DNA of 64,000 nt. It comes from JALORV01 sp963703945. GTDB lineage: Bacteria > Pseudomonadota > Gammaproteobacteria > Burkholderiales > Burkholderiaceae_F. Location: assembly GCA_963703945.1 (NCBI GenBank), contig CAVPGM010000010.1, forward strand, positions 147,237 to 211,236, read 5' to 3'. The position numbers and the translations under genes are program-made. The notes below the pieces were generated by a model. It was not told where the DNA came from. It made no database searches and saw only the letters and a list, made by a program, of their open reading frames with translations. Each line of letters starts with the position of its first letter. The stretch's first letter is position 1. Of this stretch, positions 33,200-42,147 are shown piece after piece.

Positions 33200-34271
33200 A
33201 CCGGATGAACGCTCTGAACTTCAAGTAGACGGCGTTTAACAATCCCATCACTGCATCTCCTTATGGACGGGTCCGCACGAGGCTGAATGGTCCCGCACGA
33301 GGCGAGGAGAATAGCGTCAGGGCATCAGAAGGCGCTCACCCCTGGTTATTCATCCACAGGAAATACAGCACGTGAAGGCAGAATGGTGCCAGCGGACACG
33401 CTGTGCGACCAACTGTATGCCGCCGTGCAATGTGCGAAGTGCTGGGCAGCGAAGGAGCGAGAGTGTCCGAAGGGCGCTTAATGCTGAGCCTTCGAAATTG
33501 TCTATGGCGATAGAGACGGGCGCCAATCAACTAAACGGCCAGCAAGATGTCTATCCGCTTACGAGCCGCAGAGAGAGCGTCATCCTTGCGCGGGCAAGGA
33601 ACTGTGAAGTTATGATTTGCCAGTATGGGCAGTCCTGGCCGAATGGGAGAAATTCCAAGACGCCATCCGATTGGATGCTTGCAAATCTCTAGGGCGTAAC
33701 CCCGATAGATAAGGCGCTCCTCCTTCGGACTACCAGACCCAAACGCCCACATGGTACCGGCCCTCTGTCTGTTGCCAGTACTGGGCAGTCTGGGCCGAAC
33801 AGCTAAAGACACCACTAACAGCAGTCACCCTGCGAAGCCCGTTTGGTCGGCGGTGTACTTCCCCCATGGCCCCTATGGGACCCAGAGGGAGGGCCTGAGC
33901 ACCTCCATTACCGCCCCCATGTCCCAGGCTTATCATGTTCAAGCTCCGGGATGACTGCCAGCGCCGCTCGCGTGAGTTCAAGGTCCAGCAGCCGATTTGC
34001 CAGCCACACGCGGAGGCGAACCCAGACGCCGCTTAGCTCTTCGTCCATTCGCGTCACCCTCCATGTTGTGGGCAAAGCCCCGACCGGGCTACGGCTACTC
34101 AAGCGAACCTTTTACATTGGTCGCGCTCGCAGTGTAATGCCCAGGAGATTTCCTGCGCCGGTGGCGAGTGGAGGAGATTGCGGGATACGCACGGCGCGGC
34201 CTGCACATCGCAAAGCTAATAGTGCTGCTGCGTAAGCCATCTTAGGACCGGCATTACGAAGGGGGCGGCCA
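33200..34271. other. Mostly non-coding or decayed stretch in the accessory segment
   Basis: About 1.07 kb with only short open frames on either strand, none with a recognisable family. A 27/28-base motif (TTGCCAGTA-TGGGCAGTC-TGGCCGAA, with small changes) occurs twice, at 33617-33643 and 33772-33799. One possible small gene on the minus strand (33908-34048) is listed separately. The rest may be remnants of integrated DNA. Confidence 0.4.
33908..34048 (-). CDS. Possible 46-residue protein
   Basis: Reads MDEELSGVWVRLRVWLANRL, then LDLELTRAALAVIPELEHDK and PGTWGR. The composition looks protein-like and GGAGGGTGA lies just upstream of the ATG. No family recognised and it is short, so it may be chance. 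Confidence 0.3.
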   Translation of the reverse strand: MDEELSGVWVRLRVWLANRLLDLELTRAALAVIPELEHDKPGTWGR

Positions 34272-34490
34272 ATGATTCTTAGCTCGAGGATGCACTATGC
34301 AATTGCGTTGACCTTTCTACAGGACGCAGCGGAGGCGAATTTAACGCTGGAGGAGAAGCGCCTACTTCAGAGGAGGGCCGCCCGTTTCGCGGAATTGTCA
34401 CGCCGAGCAGCGGTGCTTGAGGCCGAGGAAGGCAAGCCCGAGGAAGCGGTGCTGAGGCCCATCCCGCTATGGGCTACCAACGCCGCTTAG
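34272..34490 (+). CDS. Small hypothetical protein
   Basis: 72 residues beginning MILSSRMHYAIALTFLQDAA and continuing ANLTLEEKRLLQRRAARFAE, a largely alpha-helical, charged sequence with a purine-rich stretch (GAAGGGGGCGG) just before the ATG. It is followed by 200 bases before the nucleotidyltransferase gene. No family recognised. Composition and ribosome-binding site make it a plausible real gene. Confidence 0.4.
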   Translation: MILSSRMHYAIALTFLQDAAEANLTLEEKRLLQRRAARFAELSRRAAVLEAEEGKPEEAVLRPIPLWATNAA

Positions 34491-34691
34491 GCCCGCCATG
34501 GACTTTAATATAAGCGCATCGCGGCCGGATTAGCGGGACACAGCGCGGACACAGATTTTAGTCCGCCCACGGGAATTGAGCCTCTCCTGCGTCATCGATA
34601 ACCTCCGTTCGATTTGAATGGACTTCGCAAGTGAAGACAAAACGCGATGGTGACATCGAGCACATTCTCACTCTTGACGAAGCCCATCTGC

Positions 34692-34976
34692 ATGTACCTA
34701 ACCCCAACGCAATTCGACATACTGCGGTCATGGGCACAACAAACTCCGCAAGTTCTGGAAGCATATCTGTTTGGTAGCTATGCGAAGGGTGAGGCCGATA
34801 TTGCGAGTGATATCGACATTGCCATCAAGGCCACTGATGTGAATTGGACGTTTCTGACGGCTAAATGGGAGCAGTACCTAACGGACCAGCTTGGGGTGAC
34901 GGTCAACATCCGCACGCTCGCCAATCCTACGGTGCGCGAATATTGTGAAGCGTTTAGCGTGCCGCTTAAGCGGTAG
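34692..34976 (+). CDS. MNT-type nucleotidyltransferase domain protein
   Basis: MYLTPTQFDILRSWAQQTPQ leads into the nucleotidyltransferase signature LFGSYAKGEADIASDIDIAI: G-S-x-A-x-G then D-x-D, the two Asp residues that bind metal and nucleotide. About 94 residues, the size of minimal MNT proteins. Several of these act as antitoxins that AMP-modify a partner HEPN RNase. No HEPN gene is next to it: the following gene is 25 bases downstream but unrelated in size and sequence. ATG at 34647 is an upstream alternative; 34692 is preferred because the family starts near here. Substrate unknown. Confidence 0.75.
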   Translation: MYLTPTQFDILRSWAQQTPQVLEAYLFGSYAKGEADIASDIDIAIKATDVNWTFLTAKWEQYLTDQLGVTVNIRTLANPTVREYCEAFSVPLKR

Positions 34977-35000
34977 CTAGGAACGCCACTCGGTAACAGG

Positions 35001-36197
35001 ATGGATAAAGCCGCCGAACCCAAGATAAGCGAACGCCAAGCGCTGGCTGATGTATTGCGGGCCGCTCGTTATGCCGGACTGAATTCCTGGGCGGTTAGTC
35101 TAGAGGGTCGAGAGCTAGTCGAAACAGTCGTTAAGGCGATTGATGCGCATGAGTCTCGCACTAATTCGAGACAGAACAAGCGAAGAAAAACCCTCGCCGG
35201 CCATACGAGGAATGTGGGGGCCGTGGTGGCGGACTTACTGTTCGCACTGACGACGAGCGCGGAGGGTTGGACCTATCGTTCTCTACGACCTGAGGCATTT
35301 ACCGGAAGCGGGGTTGGATACCGTTCGATTATAAAGATACTCACGGCACTCAAGGACATGCAGTTTTGTGAGATGAAACCGGGCTATCGTTCCGGTGGTC
35401 GCTTTGAGGAGAATGAGGATTGGATAGCCTTTCAAAGTAATGCGACGCGATTTCGTGCGACCGCAGAGCTCATTGGCTTGGCAGCCAACCTAGGCGTCAC
35501 CATTGAGAATGTTAGGGAGCACTTCTCTCAGGGGCTGCCTACTCATCCTATCATTCGTAAGGCCGCATCTAAGCGTCGTTATGGGCGAAAAATACCTGGC
35601 CGACGAATGTCATATGAGAAGACGGAGCAAACGCGGAAGCTTGAAGAGAGAGTGAGAAAACTCGACGAGTTTATCTCCCACCACAAGATTGATGGTGGTT
35701 TGCACCTCGGCTTCAATCGCATTTTTAATGAGGGTGACGTGCCCGGCTTCGATTGGAATAGGGGAGGTCGCCTCTACAGCGTTGGCGACTCCAGCTATCA
35801 GTTGCTGGACAAAGAAAGTCGCCTCCGAATGACAATTGATGATGAGGCGGTGGCTGAGCTGGATGTCAGGGCGAGCTACCTTACGATTCTTTATGGACTA
35901 TATGGACGCTCAGAGGAGTTGCCCGCTGACCCTTATGAAATCCCAGGGCTCCCAAGGGGTGTCGTCAAGAAATGGTTGGTGGCTACCCTCGGTAGGGACT
36001 GCCATATCAAGAGATGGCCGACGGACTTAATCGCTGACCACATGGAGGAAACAGGCGAGGACCTAAAAAAATATCCCGTCCGAATCGTGAGGAAGCACGT
36101 GTTTGGACAGCTCCCCTTCCTGCGGCGATGGGGAGAACTGGATGTTGGATGGAGCACCCTCTGTATGGGCTTCTATGAGCTTCTGGGAGGATTCTAG
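35001..36197 (+). CDS. Unrecognised protein with family A polymerase-like motifs
   Basis: 398 residues in a single frame starting MDKAAEPKISERQALADVLR. The N-terminal half is helical and basic (SRTNSRQNKRRKTLAGHTRN, SKRRYGRKIPGRRMSYEKTE). The second half has FNRIFNEGDVPGFDWNRGGR, SRLRMTIDDEAVAELDVRAS followed by YLTILYGLYG, then DPYEIPGLPRGVVKKWLVAT. The D-x-R-x-S-Y-L and downstream Arg/Lys helix resemble motifs A and B of family A DNA polymerases, as in a group of short proteins I remember from mobile DNA. That is an inference from pattern only. The C-terminus (WSTLCMGFYELLGGF) stops abruptly, where I would expect another 60 or more residues. Codon use is AT-richer than the flanking chromosome. 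Confidence 0.5.
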   Translation: MDKAAEPKISERQALADVLRAARYAGLNSWAVSLEGRELVETVVKAIDAHESRTNSRQNKRRKTLAGHTRNVGAVVADLLFALTTSAEGWTYRSLRPEAFTGSGVGYRSIIKILTALKDMQFCEMKPGYRSGGRFEENEDWIAFQSNATRFRATAELIGLAANLGVTIENVREHFSQGLPTHPIIRKAASKRRYGRKIPGRRMSYEKTEQTRKLEERVRKLDEFISHHKIDGGLHLGFNRIFNEGDVPGFDWNRGGRLYSVGDSSYQLLDKESRLRMTIDDEAVAELDVRASYLTILYGLYGRSEELPADPYEIPGLPRGVVKKWLVATLGRDCHIKRWPTDLIADHMEETGEDLKKYPVRIVRKHVFGQLPFLRRWGELDVGWSTLCMGFYELLGGF

Positions 36198-36457
36198 TCT
36201 CCTTCGCCCTGAAGTAGCTCCGAAAATAAACTGTGCCTCAAAATGTTAATGCCCCACTTTGATGGAAACGACGTCGGGATATTCTACTTTAAGTTGCCTC
36301 TTAGTCCTTTGTAACCGCAGCGGTAAATAGGGCGTACAATTATTGATTGTATATATCTAACTAAACAACCGATACTGCGACTGATACTTGACTTGGCTGG
36401 CTGTCGGACCGTTCGCTCATCTTCTCTTTCTTGCCGACGCTAGTTGGAGGGGCTTTC

Positions 36458-38734
36458 TTGGCTGAACCGTTCGGCAGTGATGATCTTCGCGTACTTTCCA
36501 AATACGAGCATGCGGGGCAGGGCGCATGGACCACCATGCCAGTGGAGGACAAGGATAGCTATCTCAGGATTCATGGGCGGCTCGAGGAAATTATCCAAAG
36601 CGTAATGGCGGCCCTTCCTGATGCGAGCTCGTTCGATAGCTGTTTGACACTCGGCTTCAAGCCTAACAGTGGCGTACGCGGCAATCGCCCCAAGGACCTC
36701 TGGTGCGCTTTATTCCCCCGCAATGCTGAGGCCTACATGCCTCAGATTTATCTAATTGGCTCGCATCGTGGGATTGAGCTTGGGTACGCAGCTGCAATCC
36801 ATCCCAGAGATTTCTCAGACCAGGCTTTCAAGACCAAACTTAAATCTCTCGCTCCGCGGATTTTCGACTCCTTGCCCGACCCCACTTCGGTCGCTGCCCA
36901 GCAGCTGTCAGATGAGCTAGACCGACAGGGTGGATGGTACTTTCGAAAAAAAACAAGGCTCACTCCCAAGGAAAGCGATTTTCCGAGCTTGGAGGCTTTG
37001 CTGTCCTTTTTAAAATCCTCGGAGGGCAAAACGTGGGGTGCAGGTACAATCTCTCGATACTGGCTTCCCCACGAGCTGACGAATGATGTGGACCTTGCCC
37101 AGGAATTTCTCAAAGCAGCCGAATTATTTCGACCTCTAATGGCGCAAGTGGGAGGAGAGAAATTGGAGCAAGCAGTGCCACCTTCAGTTGGCACCGAAGA
37201 AGTCGAGACGGAGGGCATTCGCGACTATCTCGAGCAGTTCATGCAAATGTATCCTGAGCGTCGCTCGAGACCGTTTGCGACGGACCAGGAGCTATGGAGC
37301 GTTCTAATCCGTCTTCAAAAAAAACTTAAGGCACTACCCTCTGTCGCAAGCCGACCATCACTTCAGCTGCGATGGAGCGTTGGTCAAGGAAATTGGGCGA
37401 GGGTGCCTTGGATTGCGGTACTCGATACACGTGTTACGGATACGACCCAGCGAGGACTCTACGGTGTCTTCTTATTTCGCGAGGATATGTCCGGTGTTTA
37501 CCTCACCTTTAATCAGGGGGTCACCGAACCAAAGAAAGAGCATGGCGCTACAGCAGGTTTGAAACTGCTGCGGGAAAATGCCGAGGCGCTACGCAGCTCA
37601 AGCCGCGAGCTTGCGCAATCCGGCTTTCGTCTCGATTCCGATATTGATTTACGAACTGAAGGAACCCTCGGCCACGATTATGAAGCTGCAACGATTGCGT
37701 ACAAACTGTACGAGCGTGATGCGGTACCAACTGACGATGAAATTGCGAGCGATATAGAGGCTCTATTGCGCGTGTATGAAAGCCACGTTGCAGAGGTTGC
37801 CCCGGCCGAGCCCCCAGGAACTGAAGCGCGTCCTATTCGTCCCTCACCTCCCTATACGATGGAGGAAGCGCTGTCGGACCTCTTCCTCGAACAATCGGAA
37901 CTCGAGGAGTTACTGCTCGTCTGGAGGGCAAAGAAGAACCTGTTGCTGCAGGGTCCTCCCGGTGTGGGGAAGACGTATATCGCTAGGCGACTAGCTTTCC
38001 TGATGATGGGACATCGCGACCAAGAGCGGATGCGCATGGTGCAATTCCATCAAGCTTATGCATATGAGGATTTCATCCAAGGCTATCGCCCGGTGGAGGA
38101 GGGTGGTTTCAAGCGATGTGACGGAGCATTTTACGACTTCGCGAAACTGGCTGAGGCGGACTCCGACCAACCGTACGTGTTCATCATTGACGAAATCAAC
38201 CGGGGTAATCTCTCGAAAATTCTTGGCGAACTAATGATGCTCATTGAGGCAGACAAGCGAGGGGAGGAATATGCCATACCGCTCGCCTACAGCCGACCCG
38301 AAGAGTCATCCTTTTTTGTTCCCTCAAATCTCTTCCTTCTCGGACTAATGAATACAGCAGACCGGTCGCTTGCTATGGTCGATTACGCTTTGCGTAGGCG
38401 TTTTGCCTTTCACACGCTTGAACCGCGGTTTGAAAGTTCCAAGTTTCGGACTTTTCTTGAAGCGCGTGGCGCTCCGAAGAGTCTCGTAGAGACGATTGTG
38501 AGCCGCATGACAGCACTAAATTCCGAAATTGCCGAGGACAAGGTACGTTTGGGGTTGGGGTACAGGATTGGGCATAGTTTTTTCGTCCCCTCGGACGGAG
38601 CTCAAACCCTTGATGCTGCTTGGTACAAACGTACCATCGAACATGAGATAGCTCCGCTCCTAAGAGAGTATTGGTTTGACAATCCCGAAGCCGCTGAAAC
38701 GTGGACGACCAGCCTGCTTGACGGAGTTGATTGA
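36458..38734 (+). CDS. mcrB: McrB-like AAA+ GTPase/ATPase of a type IV-like restriction system
   Basis: The motor subunit of McrBC-type systems, which cut modified foreign DNA together with McrC. A TTG start at 36458 is chosen because GGAGG lies 7 bases upstream. The N-terminal 430 residues contain the MrcB N-terminal (DUF3578-like) region, seen in VPWIAVLDTRVTDTTQRGLY and FREDMSGVYLTFNQG, thought to recognise DNA. The AAA+ domain has Walker A LLLQGPPGVGKTYIARRLAF, Walker B YVFIIDEINRGNLSKILGE with the McrB-type N-R-G-N, and the sensor region LMNTADRSLAMVDYALRRRF. 758 residues, one intact frame, with GC clearly lower than the neighbouring chromosome. Five bases separate it from mcrC. Confidence 0.88.
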   Translation: MAEPFGSDDLRVLSKYEHAGQGAWTTMPVEDKDSYLRIHGRLEEIIQSVMAALPDASSFDSCLTLGFKPNSGVRGNRPKDLWCALFPRNAEAYMPQIYLIGSHRGIELGYAAAIHPRDFSDQAFKTKLKSLAPRIFDSLPDPTSVAAQQLSDELDRQGGWYFRKKTRLTPKESDFPSLEALLSFLKSSEGKTWGAGTISRYWLPHELTNDVDLAQEFLKAAELFRPLMAQVGGEKLEQAVPPSVGTEEVETEGIRDYLEQFMQMYPERRSRPFATDQELWSVLIRLQKKLKALPSVASRPSLQLRWSVGQGNWARVPWIAVLDTRVTDTTQRGLYGVFLFREDMSGVYLTFNQGVTEPKKEHGATAGLKLLRENAEALRSSSRELAQSGFRLDSDIDLRTEGTLGHDYEAATIAYKLYERDAVPTDDEIASDIEALLRVYESHVAEVAPAEPPGTEARPIRPSPPYTMEEALSDLFLEQSELEELLLVWRAKKNLLLQGPPGVGKTYIARRLAFLMMGHRDQERMRMVQFHQAYAYEDFIQGYRPVEEGGFKRCDGAFYDFAKLAEADSDQPYVFIIDEINRGNLSKILGELMMLIEADKRGEEYAIPLAYSRPEESSFFVPSNLFLLGLMNTADRSLAMVDYALRRRFAFHTLEPRFESSKFRTFLEARGAPKSLVETIVSRMTALNSEIAEDKVRLGLGYRIGHSFFVPSDGAQTLDAAWYKRTIEHEIAPLLREYWFDNPEAAETWTTSLLDGVD

Positions 38735-38739
38735 ACTAA

Positions 38740-39838
38740 ATGGCCCGCGTCGTTCCGGTCCAAAATCTGTATTACCTGCTGCTGTATGCCTGGAACAGAC
38801 TTCCCGAGGGACGAAGCGTCGACGTAACCGGGATACCGAGTCCTGAACTCCCCAACCTCATTGCCAAAGTTCTGTTAGATGGCGTCTGCAATCTACTCCG
38901 CCGCGGACTTCGATTGTAGCTATGTGGAGGTCGACGAGGATTTAACCCGACCGCGCGGACGGATTCGCCTGAGTGATACTTTAGCTCGCCAACTTCTTGG
39001 ACGTGCACAGATTGCGTGCACTACCGACAATCTCAGTCCCAACGTTCTGCATAACCAAATCATAAAGACGACACTCGAGCGTCTAATAAAGACGGATGGG
39101 ATTGATGCTCAATTCAGCGAGGAAATTGCCGGTGTCCTAAGCGGTCTCTCCGACATTCGCTCAATCTCCCTCACGGCTCGCGATTTTGGCCGAGTACAGC
39201 TGCATGGTAACAATGCGTCTTACGGGTTTTTGCTGCGCGTCTGCGCTCTCGCCTATGAGGTTTTGCTGCCTGAGCCAGGCACAGGGCGTTTTCATTTTCG
39301 CGACGTGCTGGCAGACCCTCGGGAAATGGGCCTTATTTTCCAGGACTTCGTGCGCAATTTTTTCAGGCTGGAGCAGCACCAATTTGTCGTGAAGGGTGAG
39401 CGGATTCGTTGGTGGGTCGATGACAGCGTCGGTTTGGGTCATCAGCTGCTGCCCGCTATGTATACGGATACCTCATTGATTGATGGTGCGCGCACAATCA
39501 TCGTTGAATGTAAATGGACACCAACCACTTTGCAGGTCGGTCGAGGAGTAAAAACGCTCCGTTCAGAACATCTCTATCAGCTTCACGCTTACATGTCGCA
39601 TCACGCTCGAGCCCACCTCGGTGAGGGGATGGTGGAGGGTTTATTGCTCTATCCGCTCATGGACGAACCCGTTGATGTCACTCTCAATCTGAAGGGACAA
39701 TGGATTCGGGTACGCACACTCAATTTTGCAACCAACTGGCCAGACATTCGAGCTCAATTGCTCGATCTTCTTCATGCTGTGCCATTCTCGTTGCCAGACC
39801 AGGAGGCGGGCCGTTCAACCAAGGTGATGCAGCTGTGA
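38740..39838 (+). pseudogene. mcrC: McrC-like nuclease subunit, frameshifted
   Basis: Nuclease partner of McrB. It starts MARVVPVQNLYYLLLYAWNR, the conserved opening of McrC proteins, and runs to LLRRGL, where the frame ends at a stop near 38918. In the next frame the sequence continues YVEVDEDLTRPRGRIRLSDT and NLSPNVLHNQIIKTTLERL, then the PD-(D/E)xK nuclease core with the E-x-K in TIIVECKWTPT, to the end at 39838. Removing one base near 38911 (CTT-C-GAT) rejoins the two parts as RGLDCSYVEVD. Total about 365 residues, the normal size. Whether the break is real (an inactive system) or a sequence error is not decidable here. I favour error because similar breaks occur in housekeeping genes. 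Confidence 0.82.
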
Positions 39839-39874
39839 TGAGCAGCGGCGTAGGTCTCCTAAAGAAAGCGCAGT

Positions 39875-40876
39875 TCACCCATTCCGATGCGGTGCGTGCC
39901 TTAGTTTTCTGATTATCTCTTCTCGAGCCGGATGAGCGTAACGAAAAAGCATGCGTGCATCCCGATGTCCGCTGAGGAGGGCGACCTCGGGGACCGTTAA
40001 ACCCTTTTCGAAAAATCGACTGATGGCTTCGTGGCGAAGGTCGTGAAAGTGAAGGTCTGGTATTCCAGCCCTTCGTCTCACCCGGTCCCATGCCAGCCGA
40101 AAGGCGTTTGAGGTGATGGGAAAAACTCGGTCTCCAATCTGGGGGACCATGGCAAGAATTGCGGAAGTCGCATCCGTGAGTGGAAGGATTTGGGAGTGGC
40201 CGTTCTTCGTGTGGGGGATGAGCAACGAACGCGTTTGTTGGTCAATGTTTTCCCATTGAAGCGATAGAATTTCGCTGCGCCTCATTCCCGTTTCGACCGC
40301 GAGCAGGACGATGGGTAGGACTAAGGGATTGCGACAAACCCGAGCCCCCACAATGAGCTTGTCGAGTTCACCATGCTTGAGTCTCCGCTCCCTTCTTTGT
40401 TGACCTGCCGAAACACGCACTTTGCGAAGTGGGTTTTCGCGTAATACCAATCCCCATTCGTCCTTGGCTATTTCAAACATGTTGTGCAGAGGTGCCAGCT
40501 CGCGCTTGAGAGTTGAGGCCCTAATGGCCATCAGCCGCTCGTCTCTGTAAGAGGCGAAGTCGCTGGCGCCAATTTCGGAAAGAGGCTTGCGGCAGATGCG
40601 GTGTCGAAGAAATGCATTGAGCACGACACGCTCAACCTCATAGCCCAGCTTCCTCACGCTCACCGTGTCACGGTAACGCTCAACCAGTTGTCCTAGGGTC
40701 ACCTGTTGAAGTGTTTTGGGATCAAGTGGCAGGTCATGCCGGTCAGCCTGGACTTCTATTTGCCGCGCCCAGGCTTCAGCGTCTTTACGCACATGGAACG
40801 AGCGTGAAACTGCTCTGACGCCGACCCGACGGATTTGGACTTGCCACTTTGCTCCTCGCTTGCGGATGGTAGCCAT
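39875..40876 (-). CDS. Tyrosine recombinase/integrase
   Basis: Site-specific recombinase that inserts or excises mobile DNA. It starts MATIRKRGAKWQVQIRRVGV, the small arm-binding domain typical of island and phage integrases. The core-binding domain follows. The catalytic domain shows R in ETGMRRSEILSLQWE, H-x-x-R in FHDLRHEAISRF, the second H in LLSGHRDARM and the nucleophile Y in LFRYAHPAREEI. 333 residues in one frame. Its 5' end lies 102 bases from the 3' end of tRNA-Val, the usual arrangement for elements inserted into a tRNA 3' end. The island should therefore extend leftward from the tRNA. It is convergent with mcrC. Confidence 0.92.
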   Translation of the reverse strand: MATIRKRGAKWQVQIRRVGVRAVSRSFHVRKDAEAWARQIEVQADRHDLPLDPKTLQQVTLGQLVERYRDTVSVRKLGYEVERVVLNAFLRHRICRKPLSEIGASDFASYRDERLMAIRASTLKRELAPLHNMFEIAKDEWGLVLRENPLRKVRVSAGQQRRERRLKHGELDKLIVGARVCRNPLVLPIVLLAVETGMRRSEILSLQWENIDQQTRSLLIPHTKNGHSQILPLTDATSAILAMVPQIGDRVFPITSNAFRLAWDRVRRRAGIPDLHFHDLRHEAISRFFEKGLTVPEVALLSGHRDARMLFRYAHPAREEIIRKLRHAPHRNG

Positions 40877-40978
40877 GCGGAACCTCTTGCTGTGACAGAG
40901 CTGTGACAGCTGAGATTTCGACTTATTGGTGAGGAGCCGACCTCTTGCACAAAGTTGAGTCAGAGCAAGAGGTTGGAA

Positions 40979-41055
40979 TGGTGGGCGGTACTGGACTTCG
41001 AACCAGTGACCCCTGCGATGTGAACACAGTGCTCTACCAGCTGAGCTAACCGCCC
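40979..41055 (-). tRNA. tRNA-Val (anticodon CAC)
   Basis: On the minus strand the gene reads GGGCGGT TA GCTC AGCTGGTA GAGC A, then CTGTG TTCACAT CGCAG. All stems pair (the acceptor with ACCGCCC) and the anticodon is CAC for valine codon GTG. CCA is encoded at 40979-40981. The T arm is ACTGG/CCAGT but its loop, TTCGAAGT, has 8 bases instead of 7. Dropping one G gives a normal loop, so a single extra base is suspected. The integrase gene abuts the 3' end, making this a probable integration target. Confidence 0.9.
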
Positions 41056-41136
41056 GGTCCAATTGCGGCATGGCGGCGAGGAGGCCGGCCAAGCTCTGGT
41101 GGCATGGATTTAGCGATTGGGTTCCCGGTAAGTCAA

Positions 41137-41158
41137 GGAACCGCCGCAAGGCGGTTCC
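41137..41158. terminator. Perfect hairpin with GCAA loop
   Basis: Nine-base arms GGAACCGCC and GGCGGTTCC flank a GCAA tetraloop. It lies between the tRNA and the 3' end of the leftward cysteine-rich gene. There is no T-run on either side, so it may be a weak terminator or an mRNA-stabilising structure. Confidence 0.45.
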
Positions 41159-41234
41159 CAAAGGAGCGGCGAAGGCCCGAAAGCAGGGGCGGCGCGAGCC
41201 GCTTACTGCGCCGTCCGCCCTCAGTTGGAATTGG

Positions 41235-42143
41235 CTATTTGCCGACCATCTTGTTGACGGTGGCGAGCGTGTCGGTCGCCTCGGAGAATTTCCCCTCGGT
41301 GCACAGCGCATCGGCCTGGTCGAGAAGCTCGTTGACCTTGTCGACGTCGGCTTCGCTCAGCGTGTTGGCCTCGAGCGTGTCATGCACGGTCTCCTCGACC
41401 GCGGTCAGCTGCTCGGTGCATTCGTTGTTTTCGTCCGCCTGATTGGGGTTAGGGCTTGCTTCGATGCGCTTCCTTGATCGAGGCGCTTCTGAACGCGATG
41501 GCGAAGGCTCGCCTTCCATCGAAGAGACGCACTGGCCCTGTGTGGGTCCTGTTTCGTAAACGCACTGCGAATCCGCTGCGCAACACGTATAGCCTTGTTG
41601 CGCCCCGGACTGGTTAGGATTGAAGCAGCATCCCCCGGTGGTCGCCTCGCAATAAACGCCCCGTCCATTCGCGCAGCAACTGGCCTGGTAGGGAATGCAA
41701 GTTCCCTCGCAGTCCTTGTACCCGGCCTTGCACGTCGCGACGCCACCGACGGGTGAATTTGCGCCCTGCGTCGGTGAGTCCGACTCCGAACTTGAGGTGG
41801 GCGGATCAAAAAAGCACTCGGTAAATCCCGAGCCATGATCCTTTTTGAAGTGCTTATGACCGGGTACGTCGTCGCATTCGCTCTCCGTCAGGCCTCGCAC
41901 GGAGCAGCGTTCAGGCGGTTGGCTCTGGTCAAGATTGGCCTCTGGATCAACCTTTGCCCCGCTTCGCACCGACGAGCATGGATCGGCGGCTGCCGTAGTT
42001 ACAAACAGCGCGCCAAGCGAGAAGGCAAGGACGCTCAGAAGCAGAAGTGCCTGCGAAAAAGAGGATACCGCTTGGAGCCTGAGGTCTTTGGATGCAAATC
42101 CGAAGTAGGTGAACGACGCGAATCTGGGCGCCGTCCCCAGCAT
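41235..42143 (-). CDS. Secreted cysteine-rich protein with a C-terminal domain shared with its neighbour
   Basis: 302 residues. The N-terminus carries a long signal peptide (QALLLLSVLAFSLGALFVTT, then AAADPC). The middle contains many cysteines in short spacings (CKAGYKDCEGTCIPYQASCC, GVYCEATTGGCCFNPN, YTCCAADSQC), like small disulfide-rich domains. The last 60 residues (CTEQLTAVEETVHDTLEANT, LSEADVDKVNELLDQADALC, TEGKFSEATDTLATVN) closely match the upstream gene. Possibly extracellular or envelope-located. I do not recognise the family. One intact frame, 4 bases from the upstream stop, so the pair is probably co-transcribed. Confidence 0.7.
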   Translation of the reverse strand: MLGTAPRFASFTYFGFASKDLRLQAVSSFSQALLLLSVLAFSLGALFVTTAAADPCSSVRSGAKVDPEANLDQSQPPERCSVRGLTESECDDVPGHKHFKKDHGSGFTECFFDPPTSSSESDSPTQGANSPVGGVATCKAGYKDCEGTCIPYQASCCANGRGVYCEATTGGCCFNPNQSGAQQGYTCCAADSQCVYETGPTQGQCVSSMEGEPSPSRSEAPRSRKRIEASPNPNQADENNECTEQLTAVEETVHDTLEANTLSEADVDKVNELLDQADALCTEGKFSEATDTLATVNKMVGK

Positions 42144-42147
42144 AGAC

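Noticed and set aside
33287..33692. Short open frames in the gene-poor island stretch
   Set aside because: Several frames of 60-100 codons have no family, poor composition and no good start signals.
32504..34271. Second copy of the tRNA-Val 3' end as left attachment site
   Set aside because: I scanned this stretch for the T-arm and acceptor sequence on both strands and found no convincing copy.
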